Assembly (NCBI RefSeq): GCF_900637195.1
Contig: NZ_LR134356.1
Location: 5,084,001-5,148,000 of the forward strand
Length of the DNA stretch: 64,000 nt
Source of the DNA: Mycolicibacterium aurum
GTDB taxonomy: Bacteria; Actinomycetota; Actinomycetes; Mycobacteriales; Mycobacteriaceae
Direction of reading: 5' to 3'
Shown here: piece by piece, positions 41,015-53,200 of the stretch
Position numbering within the stretch: position 1 is the first letter of the stretch
Layout: every line of letters starts with the position of its first letter
Position numbers and translations under genes: made by a program
Notes under the pieces: model-generated
Database searches by the model: none
The model's input: the letters and a program-made list of their open reading frames with translations, nothing else
What the model was told of the DNA's origin: nothing

Positions 41015-42013
41015 GTGGCCATGCCCTCTGATAGGCCCTCTGGAAATCTTCGCTGCCTGGTGACCGGTGCGACCGGCTACATCGGCGGCCACTTGGTGCC
41101 GGAACTGCTTGAGCGGGGCCACGCGGTGCGCGCCATGGCGCGCACCCCCGCCAAGCTGGACGACGCGAGCTGGCGCGACCGCGTCGAGGTGGTGAAGGGC
41201 GATCTGACCGATCCCGATTCGTTGACGGCAGCCTTCGAGGGCACCGACGTCGTCTACTACCTGGTGCACTCGATGGGAACGTCGAAGGACTTCGTCGCCG
41301 AGGAACGGCAGTCCGCGCGCAATGTGGCGGCTGCGGCGAAGCAGGCCGGCGTCCGCCGGGTGGTGTACCTCAGCGGTCTGCACCCTGAGGGCGTGGAGTT
41401 GTCCCGGCACCTCGCGTCGCGCACCGAGGTCGGGGAGATCCTCATCGAGTCCGGCATCGAGACCGTGGTGTTGCAGGCGGGCATCGTGATCGGCTCCGGC
41501 TCGGCGTCGTTCGAGATGGTCCGCCATCTGACCGACCGGCTGCCGGCGATGACGACGCCGAAGTGGGTGCACAACATGATTCAGCCCATCTCGATCGGCG
41601 ACACCCTCTACTACCTGGCCGAAGCGGCCACGGCGGACATACCCGAGTCGCGGGCATGGGACATCGGCGGCCCGGACGCGATGGAGTACGGCGAGGCGAT
41701 GCAGATCTACGCCGACGTCGCGGGTCTGAGCCGACGCATCATCATCGTGCTTCCGTTCCTGACCCCGACGATCGCGAGCTGGTGGGTGGGCCTGGTGACG
41801 CCGATCCCGTCTGGCCTGGCCCGGCCCCTGGTGGAATCACTGGCCCACGATGCGGTGATGCACGAGCACGACATCGACGCGGTGATACCGGCGCCGAACG
41901 GCGGACTGACGGACTACCGCGAGGCGGTGACAGAGGCACTGCGTCAGGACGGCACCGCCCGCCAGAAGGGTCGGCGTCACCTGATGCGCTTCAGTTCAGT
42001 TGCGCCGCAGTAG
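41015..42013 (+). CDS. NAD(P)-binding SDR/NmrA-like oxidoreductase
   Basis: A 332-residue protein with the dinucleotide motif VTGATGYIGGHLVPELLERG near the N-terminus, then GDLTDPDSL and VYYLVHSMG, as in the atypical extended SDR group. The motif YxxxK is not obvious, so it may act as an NADPH sensor or a divergent dehydrogenase. It is 18 bp after the cupin gene and converges with purF. Confidence 0.8.
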   Translation: MAMPSDRPSGNLRCLVTGATGYIGGHLVPELLERGHAVRAMARTPAKLDDASWRDRVEVVKGDLTDPDSLTAAFEGTDVVYYLVHSMGTSKDFVAEERQSARNVAAAAKQAGVRRVVYLSGLHPEGVELSRHLASRTEVGEILIESGIETVVLQAGIVIGSGSASFEMVRHLTDRLPAMTTPKWVHNMIQPISIGDTLYYLAEAATADIPESRAWDIGGPDAMEYGEAMQIYADVAGLSRRIIIVLPFLTPTIASWWVGLVTPIPSGLARPLVESLAHDAVMHEHDIDAVIPAPNGGLTDYREAVTEALRQDGTARQKGRRHLMRFSSVAPQ

Positions 42014-42041
42014 TTTCCAGGGCGACGCGACGGCCGGGCCG

Positions 42042-43583
42042 TTACGGACGCCGTAGCGCCGACGCGTTGTCGTTCTCGATCTGCAGTGGAATACCGGTGC
42101 GCGCCGCGGTCTCCAGCATGTGCTCGATGACGTTCTTTCCGAGCGCCGTCTCACCGGGCAGCTCGATCGGATAGTCGCCGTCGAAGCACGCCGAGCACAG
42201 CCGCGACGCGGGCTGCTCGGTGGCGGCGATCATGCCCTGGTTGCTGATGTAGCCGAGGCTGTCGGCGCCGATGGCGCGCCGGACACCGTCGAGCATGTCC
42301 TCCTCGTCGGCGGAGTTGCTGGCCGCGTTGGCGATGAGCTCGGCGGGGGTGGCGAAGTCGATCCCGTAGAAGCAGGGCCACTTGACCGGCGGCGAGGCGA
42401 TCCGCACGTGCACTTCGAGTGCACCGGCCTCCCGCAGCATCCGGATCAGGGCGCGCTGGGTGTTGCCGCGCACGATGGAGTCGTCGACGACGATCAACCG
42501 CTTGCCGCGGATGACCTCCTTGAGCGGGTTGAGCTTCAGCCGGATGCCCAGCTGACGGATGGTCTGCGACGGCTGAATGAACGTGCGCCCCACGTAGGCG
42601 TTCTTCATCAGCCCCTGACCGTAGGGAATGCCGGAGCCCTGGGCGTAACCGACGGCAGCCGGGGTACCGGACTCGGGCACCCCGATCACCAGGTCGGCGT
42701 CGACGGGCCGTTCGACGGCCAACCTGCGACCGATCTCGACGCGGGTGGCGTGCACGGACCGGCCGCCGATGATGCTGTCGGGCCGGGCCAGGTAGACGTA
42801 CTCGAAGACACAGCCCTTGGGGGTCGGGTTGGCGAAGCGGGTGGAGCGGACGCCGTCGGCGTCGATGGCCAGCAGTTCGCCCGGCTCGATGTCGCGGACG
42901 AATGCGGCGCCGACGATGTCGAGCGCAGCGGTCTCCGACGCCACCACCCAGCCGCGGTCCAGCCGGCCGAGCGACAGCGGGCGCACGCCGTAGGGATCGC
43001 GCGCAGCGTAGAGGGTGTTCTCGTCCATGAAGGTCAGGCAGAACGCGCCGCGGACCGTGGGCAGCAGCTCGAGGGCGGCCTGCTCGAGCGACGAGTCGGC
43101 AGCACCGTGGGCCAGTAGCGCGCCGAGAATATCCGAGTCGGTGGTGGCCGCGACCGCACCGCGGTTGCCCATCAGCCCTTCGTCACGGGCGCGGGCCGCG
43201 AGTTCCGCAGTGTTGACCAGGTTGCCGTTGTGTCCGAGAGCGACGCCCGTGCCCGCGGCGGTGTTGCGGAACACCGGCTGGGCGTTCTCCCACGTGGTGG
43301 ATCCGGTGGTGGAGTAGCGACAGTGCCCGACGGCGACGTGGCCCGGCATGGCGGCCAACGTCTGCTCGTCGAAAACCTGGCTGACGAGTCCGAGATCTTT
43401 GAAGACCAGAACCTGCGACCCGTCGGCAACGGCGATGCCTGCTGCTTCCTGTCCTCTGTGCTGCAGGGCATACAGGCCGTAATAGGTGAGCTTCGCCACC
43501 TCCTCGCCGGGCGCCCAGACCCCGAATACGCCACATTCTTCTCGCGGCTCGTTCTCATCGTGGACAAGCGGCTCAGCGGTCAC
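42042..43583 (-). CDS. purF: Amidophosphoribosyltransferase PurF
   Basis: A 513-residue enzyme making phosphoribosylamine, first step of purine synthesis. The glutamine-amidotransferase nucleophile is C17 (EECGVFG) after a propeptide that is normally removed. The PRPP loop is IVVDDSIVRGNTQ. Cysteines in KGCVFEY, WPCFYGIDF and LCSACFDGDY match the [4Fe-4S] ligands of the Bacillus-type enzyme. GTG start at 43583. It matches Rv0808. Confidence 0.96.
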   Translation of the reverse strand: MTAEPLVHDENEPREECGVFGVWAPGEEVAKLTYYGLYALQHRGQEAAGIAVADGSQVLVFKDLGLVSQVFDEQTLAAMPGHVAVGHCRYSTTGSTTWENAQPVFRNTAAGTGVALGHNGNLVNTAELAARARDEGLMGNRGAVAATTDSDILGALLAHGAADSSLEQAALELLPTVRGAFCLTFMDENTLYAARDPYGVRPLSLGRLDRGWVVASETAALDIVGAAFVRDIEPGELLAIDADGVRSTRFANPTPKGCVFEYVYLARPDSIIGGRSVHATRVEIGRRLAVERPVDADLVIGVPESGTPAAVGYAQGSGIPYGQGLMKNAYVGRTFIQPSQTIRQLGIRLKLNPLKEVIRGKRLIVVDDSIVRGNTQRALIRMLREAGALEVHVRIASPPVKWPCFYGIDFATPAELIANAASNSADEEDMLDGVRRAIGADSLGYISNQGMIAATEQPASRLCSACFDGDYPIELPGETALGKNVIEHMLETAARTGIPLQIENDNASALRRP

Positions 43584-43718
43584 GATCAGGCTGCTCCCTG
43601 GGGGCTGTGGGTGACGGCGCAAGTCTACGGTGAACAGCGCCAAAACGCGGAATCAAGTGATGGTGTGTGAAGGCAACAACCAGCATTCACCGGTTTCGCA
43701 TTCCTCAATCACGGCGCC

Positions 43719-44111
43719 TCAGTCGGGCAGCGCCACCAACGGCAGCGATTCGGCGATCTCGACCGCACGCGATCCCGACATCCGCAGCGCACCTGTGGCT
43801 GCCGTCTCGGCCAGCGTTGCGAGCCCGGTGGCCAGCAAGAGCCAGGTGCGCGGGTCGGTCTCGACGACGTTGGGCGGGTTGCCCCGGGTGTGGGTGAGGC
43901 CCGCGACGCACTGGACGGCGACGAACGGCGGCACCCGCACTTCCACGGCCGCGCCGGGCGCCACCGCGGCCAGCGTCCTGGCGGTCGTCCGCACCGCCTC
44001 GGCGATGACGGCGCGCTCGGGTGCAGGCGCGTCGTCGTCGCGCAACCACGCGGCGACCGCTGCGACGGCGGCGCGGGTCTTTGCCGGATCGGCAGTGCGG
44101 CGAGGGGCCAT
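43719..44111 (-). CDS. SCP-2/sterol carrier family protein
   Basis: A 130-residue small alpha/beta protein with VEVRVPPFVAVQCVAGLTH and the C-terminal WLLLATGLATLAETAATGAL, typical of actinobacterial SCP_3-type domains. The family may bind lipids; no enzyme role is known. It matches Rv0807, upstream of purF in one operon with about 135 bp between. It is divergent from the Mce gene by 16 bp. Confidence 0.75.
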   Translation of the reverse strand: MAPRRTADPAKTRAAVAAVAAWLRDDDAPAPERAVIAEAVRTTARTLAAVAPGAAVEVRVPPFVAVQCVAGLTHTRGNPPNVVETDPRTWLLLATGLATLAETAATGALRMSGSRAVEIAESLPLVALPD

Positions 44112-44127
44112 GATTTAGGTTCTCAAA

Positions 44128-45333
44128 GTGCCGCGCGACCGGGACGCACCGCCCTACAAGTTGGCGGGCGGCCTGCTCATGGCGATCGTCCTCGGCGCGG
44201 GCGCCCTGTTGTTCTGCCAGTTCCGCGGCGACTTCATCCCCTCGGTTCCGCTCACACTGCAGTCCGGGCGCGCCGGACTGGTTGTCGAACCGGGCGCCAA
44301 GGTGACCTTCAACGGGGTCGAGATCGGCCGGGTGTCCCGGATCGCCGACGTCAGCGCGGGCGCCGGCGAACCGATGGCCGAGGTGACGCTCGACGTCGAC
44401 CCCGAGGTTCTCCACCTCATCCCGGCCAACGCAACGGCCGACATCCGGGCGACGACGGTGTTCGGCAACAAGTACGTGTCGTTCATCTCTCCGGAAAACC
44501 CGGTAGCGCAAAGACTCTCACCGCACGACGTGATCCGCGTGCACGCGGTCACGACGGAGTTCAACACCCTGTTCGAGACGGTCACCGCGATCGCCGAGCA
44601 GGTCGACCCCGTCAAGCTCAACCAGACACTGAGCGCGACGGCCCAGGCCCTCACGGGCCTCGGCGACCGGTTCGGCGGATCGCTGATCGACGGCCGCCGC
44701 ATCCTCGGCGACCTGAATCCGAGGATGCCCCGACTGCGCGACGACATCGCACTCCTGGCAGCACTTGCCGACACCTATGCGGATGCGTCGCCGGCACTGT
44801 GGGACGGGCTCGTCGATGCTGTGACGACGGCGCGCACGCTCACCGATCACCGCGACGACGTCGACAAGGCTCTGATGGCCGCGCTCGGGCTCGCCGACCC
44901 GGCGTCGGACAGTCTGGGGCGCAGTACTCCATTTCTCGTGCGTGGCGCCGCCGACCTGCTGCCCACCTCGACGCTGCTCGACGAGTACCGCGGCATGATC
45001 TTCTGCACCCTCCGCAACTACGACGAAGTGCGGCCTCGGATCGAGCGCGCCTTCGGCGGCAACGGTTACTCGCTGACAGGTGCCGGCACCGCCGCCGGTG
45101 CCGGCAATCCGTTCGTCTACCCCGACAACCTGCCCCGCGTGAATGCCCGAGGCGGCCCGGGTGGTCGACCGGGGTGCTGGCAGAAGATCACCAAAGACCT
45201 GTATCCGATGCCGTATCTGGTGATGGACACCGGATACAGCCTCGCGCCCTACAACCATGTGGACCTTCCGAGTCCGATGTACACCGATTACGTGTGGGGC
45301 CGCCAGGTCGGTGAGCCCACCATCAACCCGTGA
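44128..45333 (+). CDS. Orphan Mce/MlaD-family protein
   Basis: A 401-residue protein with one N-terminal transmembrane segment (LAGGLLMAIVLGAGALLF), then the MlaD domain (AGLVVEPGAKVTFNGVEIGRV) and an extended helical part typical of mycobacterial Mce proteins (LFETVTAIAEQVDPVKLNQT). Mce proteins form tunnels carrying lipids or sterols across the periplasm with YrbE permeases. Here there is no YrbE, no other Mce and no lipobox. It is a solitary Mce, GTG start 44128. Confidence 0.85.
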   Translation: MPRDRDAPPYKLAGGLLMAIVLGAGALLFCQFRGDFIPSVPLTLQSGRAGLVVEPGAKVTFNGVEIGRVSRIADVSAGAGEPMAEVTLDVDPEVLHLIPANATADIRATTVFGNKYVSFISPENPVAQRLSPHDVIRVHAVTTEFNTLFETVTAIAEQVDPVKLNQTLSATAQALTGLGDRFGGSLIDGRRILGDLNPRMPRLRDDIALLAALADTYADASPALWDGLVDAVTTARTLTDHRDDVDKALMAALGLADPASDSLGRSTPFLVRGAADLLPTSTLLDEYRGMIFCTLRNYDEVRPRIERAFGGNGYSLTGAGTAAGAGNPFVYPDNLPRVNARGGPGGRPGCWQKITKDLYPMPYLVMDTGYSLAPYNHVDLPSPMYTDYVWGRQVGEPTINP

Positions 45334-45374
45334 CCCTTGACCTCAATGCCTCTTGAGGTTTTAGCGTTGCCCGC

Positions 45375-45833
45375 ATGACGTTCACCGCAGCTGAGATCGC
45401 GTTCATGAATCACGCGGACCTGGGCAGGCTGGCCACCATCCAGCCTGACGGCACGCCGCAGAACAGCCCGGTCGGTTTCTCCTACAACCAGGAGCTCGGC
45501 ACCATCGACATCGGCGGCTACGAGATGGCGAAGAGTCGCAAGTTCCGCAATCTGCGCAGCAATGACAAGGTGGCGTTCGTCGTCGACGACATCACCTCCC
45601 ACGATCCGTGGCGGGTGCGCTGCCTGGAGATCCGCGGCACCGCAGCACAAGCCGAATCCGACGGTGCCGCGATCATCCGTGTGAGGCCCCAGAAGGTGAT
45701 CAGTTTCGGGATCGACGACCAGAAGACCGAACCCCACGATCTGGTCGTCCACGTTCGGAATGTGGACGCACCGGCTAGGGATTCCGGTGTAGTTGGTCAC
45801 GCTGAGATTGACCAACTGCACCCGAGTCACTAG
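45375..45833 (+). CDS. PPOX-class F420-dependent oxidoreductase-like protein
   Basis: A 152-residue split-barrel flavin/F420-binding protein beginning NHADLGRLATIQPDGTPQNS, the usual signature. FNMN-fold relatives reduce F420 or FMN substrates in mycobacteria. The last 20 residues overlap the convergent CPBP gene by 59 bp, an unusually long tail-to-tail overlap. Confidence 0.82.
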   Translation: MTFTAAEIAFMNHADLGRLATIQPDGTPQNSPVGFSYNQELGTIDIGGYEMAKSRKFRNLRSNDKVAFVVDDITSHDPWRVRCLEIRGTAAQAESDGAAIIRVRPQKVISFGIDDQKTEPHDLVVHVRNVDAPARDSGVVGHAEIDQLHPSH

Positions 45834-46446
45834 AGAGCCGGCGCTGAACCGCCAGTGCCGCAAGCGCTCCCGACTCATTGACCGCCAGATGTGCCAGCAT
45901 GGGCGCGGCGAGACTGCCCGACGTCGCGTACAGCCATGAGAAGACCCAGCCGGCAGCCCCGGTGACGAGAACCGTGCCGGGTACCGAGTGCCCGGCCGCG
46001 CGGGCGTCGGGCACATGGGACAGCCCGAACACCGCGGCCGTGAACAGCCGGCCGGCCACGTCACCGAACGCACTGTCGGCGAGCGTGCCCAGCGCCGCGC
46101 GGTAGGCCACCTCCTCTGACCACACCGTGCCGAAGGGAATGTGCAGCAGCAGCCACCTGCCCGGCGCGTCGGGGAGGTCACGTTCGGCCATGCCGTCGCG
46201 TACCGCGGGGATCGCGGCACCCCCGGCGACGGTGAGCAGCACGGGCGCGGCCGCGACGGCGCCCCAGCCCAGCCCCCGCCACAGCGCCGGCGGCGACAAG
46301 CCCAGCTGCGCCCTGCTCAGCGACGCGACCGCGACGCCGAACACCGCCTGCGGCAGCGGGTTCCATCGCGGCGGAATCCGCGGCGTCACCCAACTCCACC
46401 CGATCAGGATCGCGGCGAGTGCTGCTGCCCTGGGCCGGTCGCCCAC
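45775..46446 (-). CDS. CPBP-family intramembrane metalloprotease
   Basis: A 223-residue membrane protein with about six hydrophobic helices. Active-site motifs are EEVAYRAAL (EExxxR), FGLSHVPDA (FxxxH) and HLAVNESG (HxxxN), all intact. CPBP/CAAX proteases cut within membranes, often in prenyl-protein processing or bacteriocin resistance. It matches Rv0804. It shares a base with the upstream hydrolase gene. Confidence 0.85.
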   Translation of the reverse strand: MGDRPRAAALAAILIGWSWVTPRIPPRWNPLPQAVFGVAVASLSRAQLGLSPPALWRGLGWGAVAAAPVLLTVAGGAAIPAVRDGMAERDLPDAPGRWLLLHIPFGTVWSEEVAYRAALGTLADSAFGDVAGRLFTAAVFGLSHVPDARAAGHSVPGTVLVTGAAGWVFSWLYATSGSLAAPMLAHLAVNESGALAALAVQRRLSSDSGAVGQSQRDQLHRNP

Positions 46447-48163
46447 TAGTAGTCGCCGTCCTCGGATTCAGTCTCGGTCAGCGCGATCCGGATCCGCTCG
46501 GTGTCGGCCTGCGTCCAGCCGGCGGGCGGCGCGACGCCCGCCCAGCCGTCCAGGATGAAGTCGCCGTAGTTGTGGCCGTGCCCACCCGGCGCCGATGCCG
46601 CGTTCGTCATGTCGGCGGCGACCTGCCAGAAGGTGATGATCGGATACCACCGCATGGACGCCGTGCGATCGCGCCCCGGCGGTTCGGAGAGCCAGTCGGG
46701 GCGAGAGAAGAGCAGATCCTGCGACCACCAGACGATCGGGTCGGACGAGTGCTGCAGGAACAGCACGCGGGAGCCCTCCCACGGCGGTGCCGAGTCTTCG
46801 GCGATCTGCGCCGCATCGTTGCCCTGCGAGAAGCGCACGGTCCGGCCGTTGTCGTAGCGCGGTTCCACCTCCGGTGTGCCCGGGTCACGGCGCACCGTGA
46901 TACCGCGCCACAGCGGACTCGCGTTGGGCGGCCCGACCCACAGCACCGACGAGAAGCCCATCCGAGAGATGTCGGGCAGCCAGTCGAAGGCGCCCTGACC
47001 GGCCATCGAGCCCAGGCTCTCGCCGTAGAGCAGCAGCCGCGGACGGCGGTCGGGAGGCAACCGCACCCACCGGTCGTGGACGGCGTCGATCAACATCCGC
47101 CCGGCATCCATGGACTTCTGTTGGTCACCGAGAAACGAGATCCAACTGGGCAGATACGAGTACTGCGATCCGACGATCGCGGTGTCGCCGTTGTACATCA
47201 TCTCCAGCGACCTGGACGCGATCGGATTGATCCACCCGGTGCCCGTGGTCGGAGCAATGACGAGCACCTCGCGGTCGAAGGCTCCGGTGCGTTCGAGTTC
47301 GCTGAGCAGCACCGCCATTCGCGCCTCGTCGGTGTCGGCGGTCTGCAGGCCGACGTACACGCGGATCGGCTCCTCGGCGGGCCTGCCGTTGATGCGGGCC
47401 AGTTCGTCGGCGTGCGGACCACTGGACACGAAGTTCCTGCCCTGGAAGCCGAGGGTGTCCCACGCCGCGAAAGACTCTGGACTTCCTGATCTTTCGGGCT
47501 CTTCGGGTTGGACGACACCAGCACGCGTGGTGGTGTTCTGCGGCTGGAAGATCCGGTTGGCGCCGGCGAGAAATCCGCGCAGCAGGACGCCGTTGACGAG
47601 CGTGATCACGAGAACGACCACGACGGCGGTCCCGATGAGCAACGCCATCTCGTCCGAAAGCCGCCAGCGCCGGATGAGGTAGCGCGCCATGGTCTTGATG
47701 AGATCGATCAGCACCCGGGTCGTCGCGACACACAGCGCGCCAACCGCGATCGCGACGATCAGCAGGCGCAGGTAGGTCGATGTGCTCGGCCCGTCCACGC
47801 CCATCAGCGCCGACACCTGGCGCTGCCACGCCGCCGCCGGGATCACCATCAGCACGCACGCACTCGCCGAGACGACCACGGTGACGGACTTCAGCGCATA
47901 GGACACCGCGGGCGGCGGTGGCCACCATCGCCGGTTATCGAGCACGAACCGGCGCAGCATCCTCTCGATGAACACGCCGATGCCGTAACCGATTGCGGCG
48001 TTCAGGCCGCCGATCAATCCCTGGAACAGCCAGTCGCGTGGGAGCAACGAAGGAGTCAGCGACAGGCAGAAGAAGAGCGCGCCGAGCGCGACACCGGTGA
48101 AATCCAGGCGTAGCAGGCGCCACGCCCAGAGGTAGCTGGGGCGCTTCTCGGTGTCGCTCGCCG

Positions 48164-48167
<4 letters not shown>
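46446..48167 (-). CDS. Membrane alpha/beta-hydrolase family protein
   Basis: A 573-residue protein. Residues 1-200 hold about four to five transmembrane helices; the C-terminal half is an alpha/beta-hydrolase with nucleophile elbow LYGESLGSMAG (GxSxG). The pairing is the Abhydrolase_9 type with its own N-terminal domain, frequent in mycobacteria. Lipid or cell-wall ester hydrolysis is likely. Its start overlaps the purL stop by 4 bp, and its end abuts the CPBP gene. Confidence 0.85.
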
Positions 48168-50479
<2,312 letters not shown>

Positions 50480-50505
50480 CGAGACATTCTAGCCAGCGCC
50501 CGCGC

Positions 50506-50853
50506 TCAACCTCCGGCGACGCAGAAGGCGTTGCCCTCGGGGTCGGCGAGCACCACCCATTCGAACTCGGGTCCGAAGCTGTTCCGGCCGGTCTCCGTCG
50601 CGCCGAGGCCGGTCAGCCGCGCCACCTCGGCCTCTTTGTCCGCCGAATGGAAATCCAGGTGCACCTTGTTCTTACCCGGTGTCGGATCGGGGACCCGCTG
50701 AAACCCCAGCGCCGGGCGCCCCTCGCTGGTGACCATCACGAATTCACCTGGGGCCACGGCATTCACATCTCCACCCGCCGCCTCGGCCCACCAGCCGGCG
50801 AGCGCGTCGGGATCCACACAGTCGAAGGTGATCATCTCCACTTTCAGTGCCAT
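50506..50853 (-). CDS. VOC (glyoxalase-like) family protein
   Basis: A 115-residue betaalphabetabetabeta protein: MITFDCVDPDALAGWWAEAAG, NKVHLDFHSADKEAEVARLT and WVVLADPEGNAFCV. Such single VOC domains bind metal and small ligands (resistance or lyase types). It matches Rv0801, 26 bp upstream of purL on the same strand. The substrate is unknown. Confidence 0.88.
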   Translation of the reverse strand: MALKVEMITFDCVDPDALAGWWAEAAGGDVNAVAPGEFVMVTSEGRPALGFQRVPDPTPGKNKVHLDFHSADKEAEVARLTGLGATETGRNSFGPEFEWVVLADPEGNAFCVAGG

Positions 50854-50867
50854 GGGCCGACCCTAGG

Positions 50868-52139
50868 TCAGGCCGGTGACAGAAAAGCCGCAAGTGCCGC
50901 CGAATAGTCGGCGACGTCGGCGGCGCCCATCACCTCGCGCGCCGAATGCATCGCCAGCTGCGCGGCCCCGACGTCGACGGTCGGGATTCCGGTGTTCGCC
51001 GCGGTCATCGGACCGATCGTCGAGCCGCAGGGCAGATCGGCACGGTGCTCGTAGCGCTGCAGGTTCACCCCGGCTTGTGCACAGGCCAGGGCGAACGCGG
51101 CGGCGGTCCGGCCGTCGGTGGCGTACCGCAGGTTGGGCTGCACCTTGAGCACCGGACCCGCGTTGACCTCGATGAGGTGGCCGGGCTCGTGCCGGTCCGG
51201 ATAGTTCGGGTGAGTGGCGTGCGCCATGTCTCCCGACGCGACCATGGAGGTGGGCAGCCGCCGCAGAAAGTCCTCACGGGTACCGCCCGCGGCCAGGGTG
51301 ATGCGCTCCAGGACGGTGAGCAGCAGCTCGGACTGGGCGCCGTGGTCGGACTGCGACCCGACCTCTTCGTGATCGAAGAGCACCAGCACCGGCACCACAC
51401 CCGCGTCCGCCGGGGCTGCCAGGAAGCCCTCCAGCCCCGCGTAGCAGGTCGCCTGGTTGTCCAGCCGGGGCGCGCTGACCAGGTCGTCGTCGACCCCGAC
51501 CAGCCGTGACGGGGTGATGTCGTGGGTCATCAGGTCGAAACCGAGCACGTCGTCGACCGGGACCCCGCCCCGCTCGGCGACGTAGGCCAGGAAGTTGCGC
51601 GGGCCGCCGCCAACTCCCCACACCGCGTTGACGTGGCGTTGCGGGTTCAGCTCCACACCCTTGCGGTCCTCGGAGAGGTGAATGGCCAGCTGCGGTACCC
51701 GCAGGATCGGCTCGTCGACCCGCACCAGTGTGTGCCGGATCGTGGTGTCCTCGCGGACCGACAAGCGGCCGCTGACGCCCAGATCCCGGTCCAGCCACGA
51801 GTTGAGCCAGGCGCCGCCGTAGGGCTGCAGCGCGACCGTCTGCCAGCCCGAGATGAACCGGTCGGGGTGCTGTTTGACGCGCAGATTGGGGCTGTCGGTG
51901 TGGGCACCGACGATGCGGAACGGAAGGGCACGGCCACCTTCGTTCTGGTCGCCCGACCGCCACGCGATCAGCGATCCTGCGCGCACCGCGAAGTGGTCGC
52001 CGCCGGCGGGCCACGGGTCGCTTTCGGACAGTTCGGTGAAGCCGGCACCCCGGAGCCGGTCCGCGGTGGTGCGGCACACGTGGAACGGCGACGGCGACGC
52101 GTCGATGAACTCGCAGAGACCCTGGGGGCTAGCTGGCAT
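50868..52139 (-). CDS. pepC: M18 family aminopeptidase PepC
   Basis: A 423-residue zinc aminopeptidase with a preference for acidic N-terminal residues in the family. Metal ligands fall in VGAHTDSPNLRVKQHPD, FDHEEVGSQSDHGAQS and AMHSAREVMG. The start MPASPQGLCEF aligns with the recalled H37Rv PepC (Rv0800) N-terminus, so 52139 is preferred to 52163. It is divergent from the DyP gene. Confidence 0.94.
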   Translation of the reverse strand: MPASPQGLCEFIDASPSPFHVCRTTADRLRGAGFTELSESDPWPAGGDHFAVRAGSLIAWRSGDQNEGGRALPFRIVGAHTDSPNLRVKQHPDRFISGWQTVALQPYGGAWLNSWLDRDLGVSGRLSVREDTTIRHTLVRVDEPILRVPQLAIHLSEDRKGVELNPQRHVNAVWGVGGGPRNFLAYVAERGGVPVDDVLGFDLMTHDITPSRLVGVDDDLVSAPRLDNQATCYAGLEGFLAAPADAGVVPVLVLFDHEEVGSQSDHGAQSELLLTVLERITLAAGGTREDFLRRLPTSMVASGDMAHATHPNYPDRHEPGHLIEVNAGPVLKVQPNLRYATDGRTAAAFALACAQAGVNLQRYEHRADLPCGSTIGPMTAANTGIPTVDVGAAQLAMHSAREVMGAADVADYSAALAAFLSPA

Positions 52140-52177
52140 CTTTCCATCTTGAAGGGTCAGCACGTTGATCTTGACGC

Positions 52178-52183
52178 TAGGGT
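52178..52183 (+). promoter_or_regulatory. -10 box of leaderless dyp transcript
   Basis: TAGGGT (TANNNT) ends six bases before GTG 52190. No ribosome site is present. It lies in the 50-bp gap from pepC. Confidence 0.5.
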
Positions 52184-52189
52184 CCAGAT

Positions 52190-53200
52190 GTGCCTCGCCC
52201 GCAGCCCATTCTGACGCCGCTGACGCCGGCCGCGATCTTCCTCGTGGCGACGATCGACGACGGCGGAGAGGCCGTGGCGCACGACGCGCTCGCGGAGTTG
52301 ACGGGGCTGGTCCGCGCCGTCGGCTTCCGGGTCCCGGATGCGCACCTGACGATGGTGGCGGGCATCGGCTCGACCGCCTGGGACCGGCTGTTCTCGGGTC
52401 CGCGGCCGGCGCACCTGCACCGGTTCGTCGAGTTCACCGGCGAGCGCCACCATGCGCCCTCGACACCGGGCGATCTGCTGTTCCACATCAGGGGTGGGTC
52501 ACTCGATGTCTGCTTCGAACTCGGCGGCCGCATCCTGTCGTCGATGGCTGGTGCGGTGACCGTGGTCGACGAGGTGCACGGGTTCAAGTTCTTCGAGCAG
52601 CGCGATCTGCTGGGGTTCGTGGACGGGACCGAGAACCCGGACGGTCCCGACGCGGTGGCCGCGGTACAGATCGGTGACGACGACCCGGACTTCGCCGGCG
52701 CCAGCTATGTGCACGTGCAGCGCTACACCCACGACATGGATGCGTGGAATGCGTTGAGCGTCAACGAGCAGGAGCTCGTCATCGGGCGCACCAAGCTCGA
52801 GGACATCGAGCTCGACGACGACACCAAGCCCGCGAACTCGCATGTGGCGCTCAACACGATCACCGATGTGGACGGCAACGAGCTGGCGATCGTGCGGGCC
52901 AACATGCCGTTCGGCACGCTGGGGAGCGGGGAGTCGGGCACGTACTACATCGCCTACTCCGCCGACCCGGCGGTCACAGAGCGGATGCTGGCCAACATGT
53001 TCGTCGGCGATCCGCCGGGCAACACCGACCGGATCCTGGACTTCTCGACCGCCCAGACCGGGTCGATGTTCTTCGTGCCCACGGTCGACTTCCTCGACGA
53101 TCCGCCGCCTGCGCCCGCCGCCACTCCCGAAATTTCCTCTGCACCAACGGTGTACAACGGTTCGCTGCCGATCGGCAGCCTGAAAGGACAGCCGCAATGA
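52190..53200 (+). CDS. dyp: DyP-type heme peroxidase, encapsulin cargo
   Basis: A 336-residue dye-decolorising peroxidase. The family motif GFVDGTENP (GxxDG) holds the distal aspartate; the ferredoxin-like fold is duplicated. The C-terminus, after a Pro/Ala-rich linker, ends LPIGSLKGQPQ, the LPIGSLKG-type tail that loads cargo into encapsulin shells. Its stop overlaps the encapsulin start by 4 bp, so the two are made together. It matches Rv0799c. Confidence 0.95.
   Translation: MPRPQPILTPLTPAAIFLVATIDDGGEAVAHDALAELTGLVRAVGFRVPDAHLTMVAGIGSTAWDRLFSGPRPAHLHRFVEFTGERHHAPSTPGDLLFHIRGGSLDVCFELGGRILSSMAGAVTVVDEVHGFKFFEQRDLLGFVDGTENPDGPDAVAAVQIGDDDPDFAGASYVHVQRYTHDMDAWNALSVNEQELVIGRTKLEDIELDDDTKPANSHVALNTITDVDGNELAIVRANMPFGTLGSGESGTYYIAYSADPAVTERMLANMFVGDPPGNTDRILDFSTAQTGSMFFVPTVDFLDDPPPAPAATPEISSAPTVYNGSLPIGSLKGQPQ

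Noticed and set aside
43890..45314. A 474-codon plus-strand frame overlapping the Mce gene
   Set aside because: It is out of frame with the Mce protein, rich in Arg/Pro/Gly as expected of GC-rich shadows, and has no recognisable domain; the Mce frame clearly carries family motifs.
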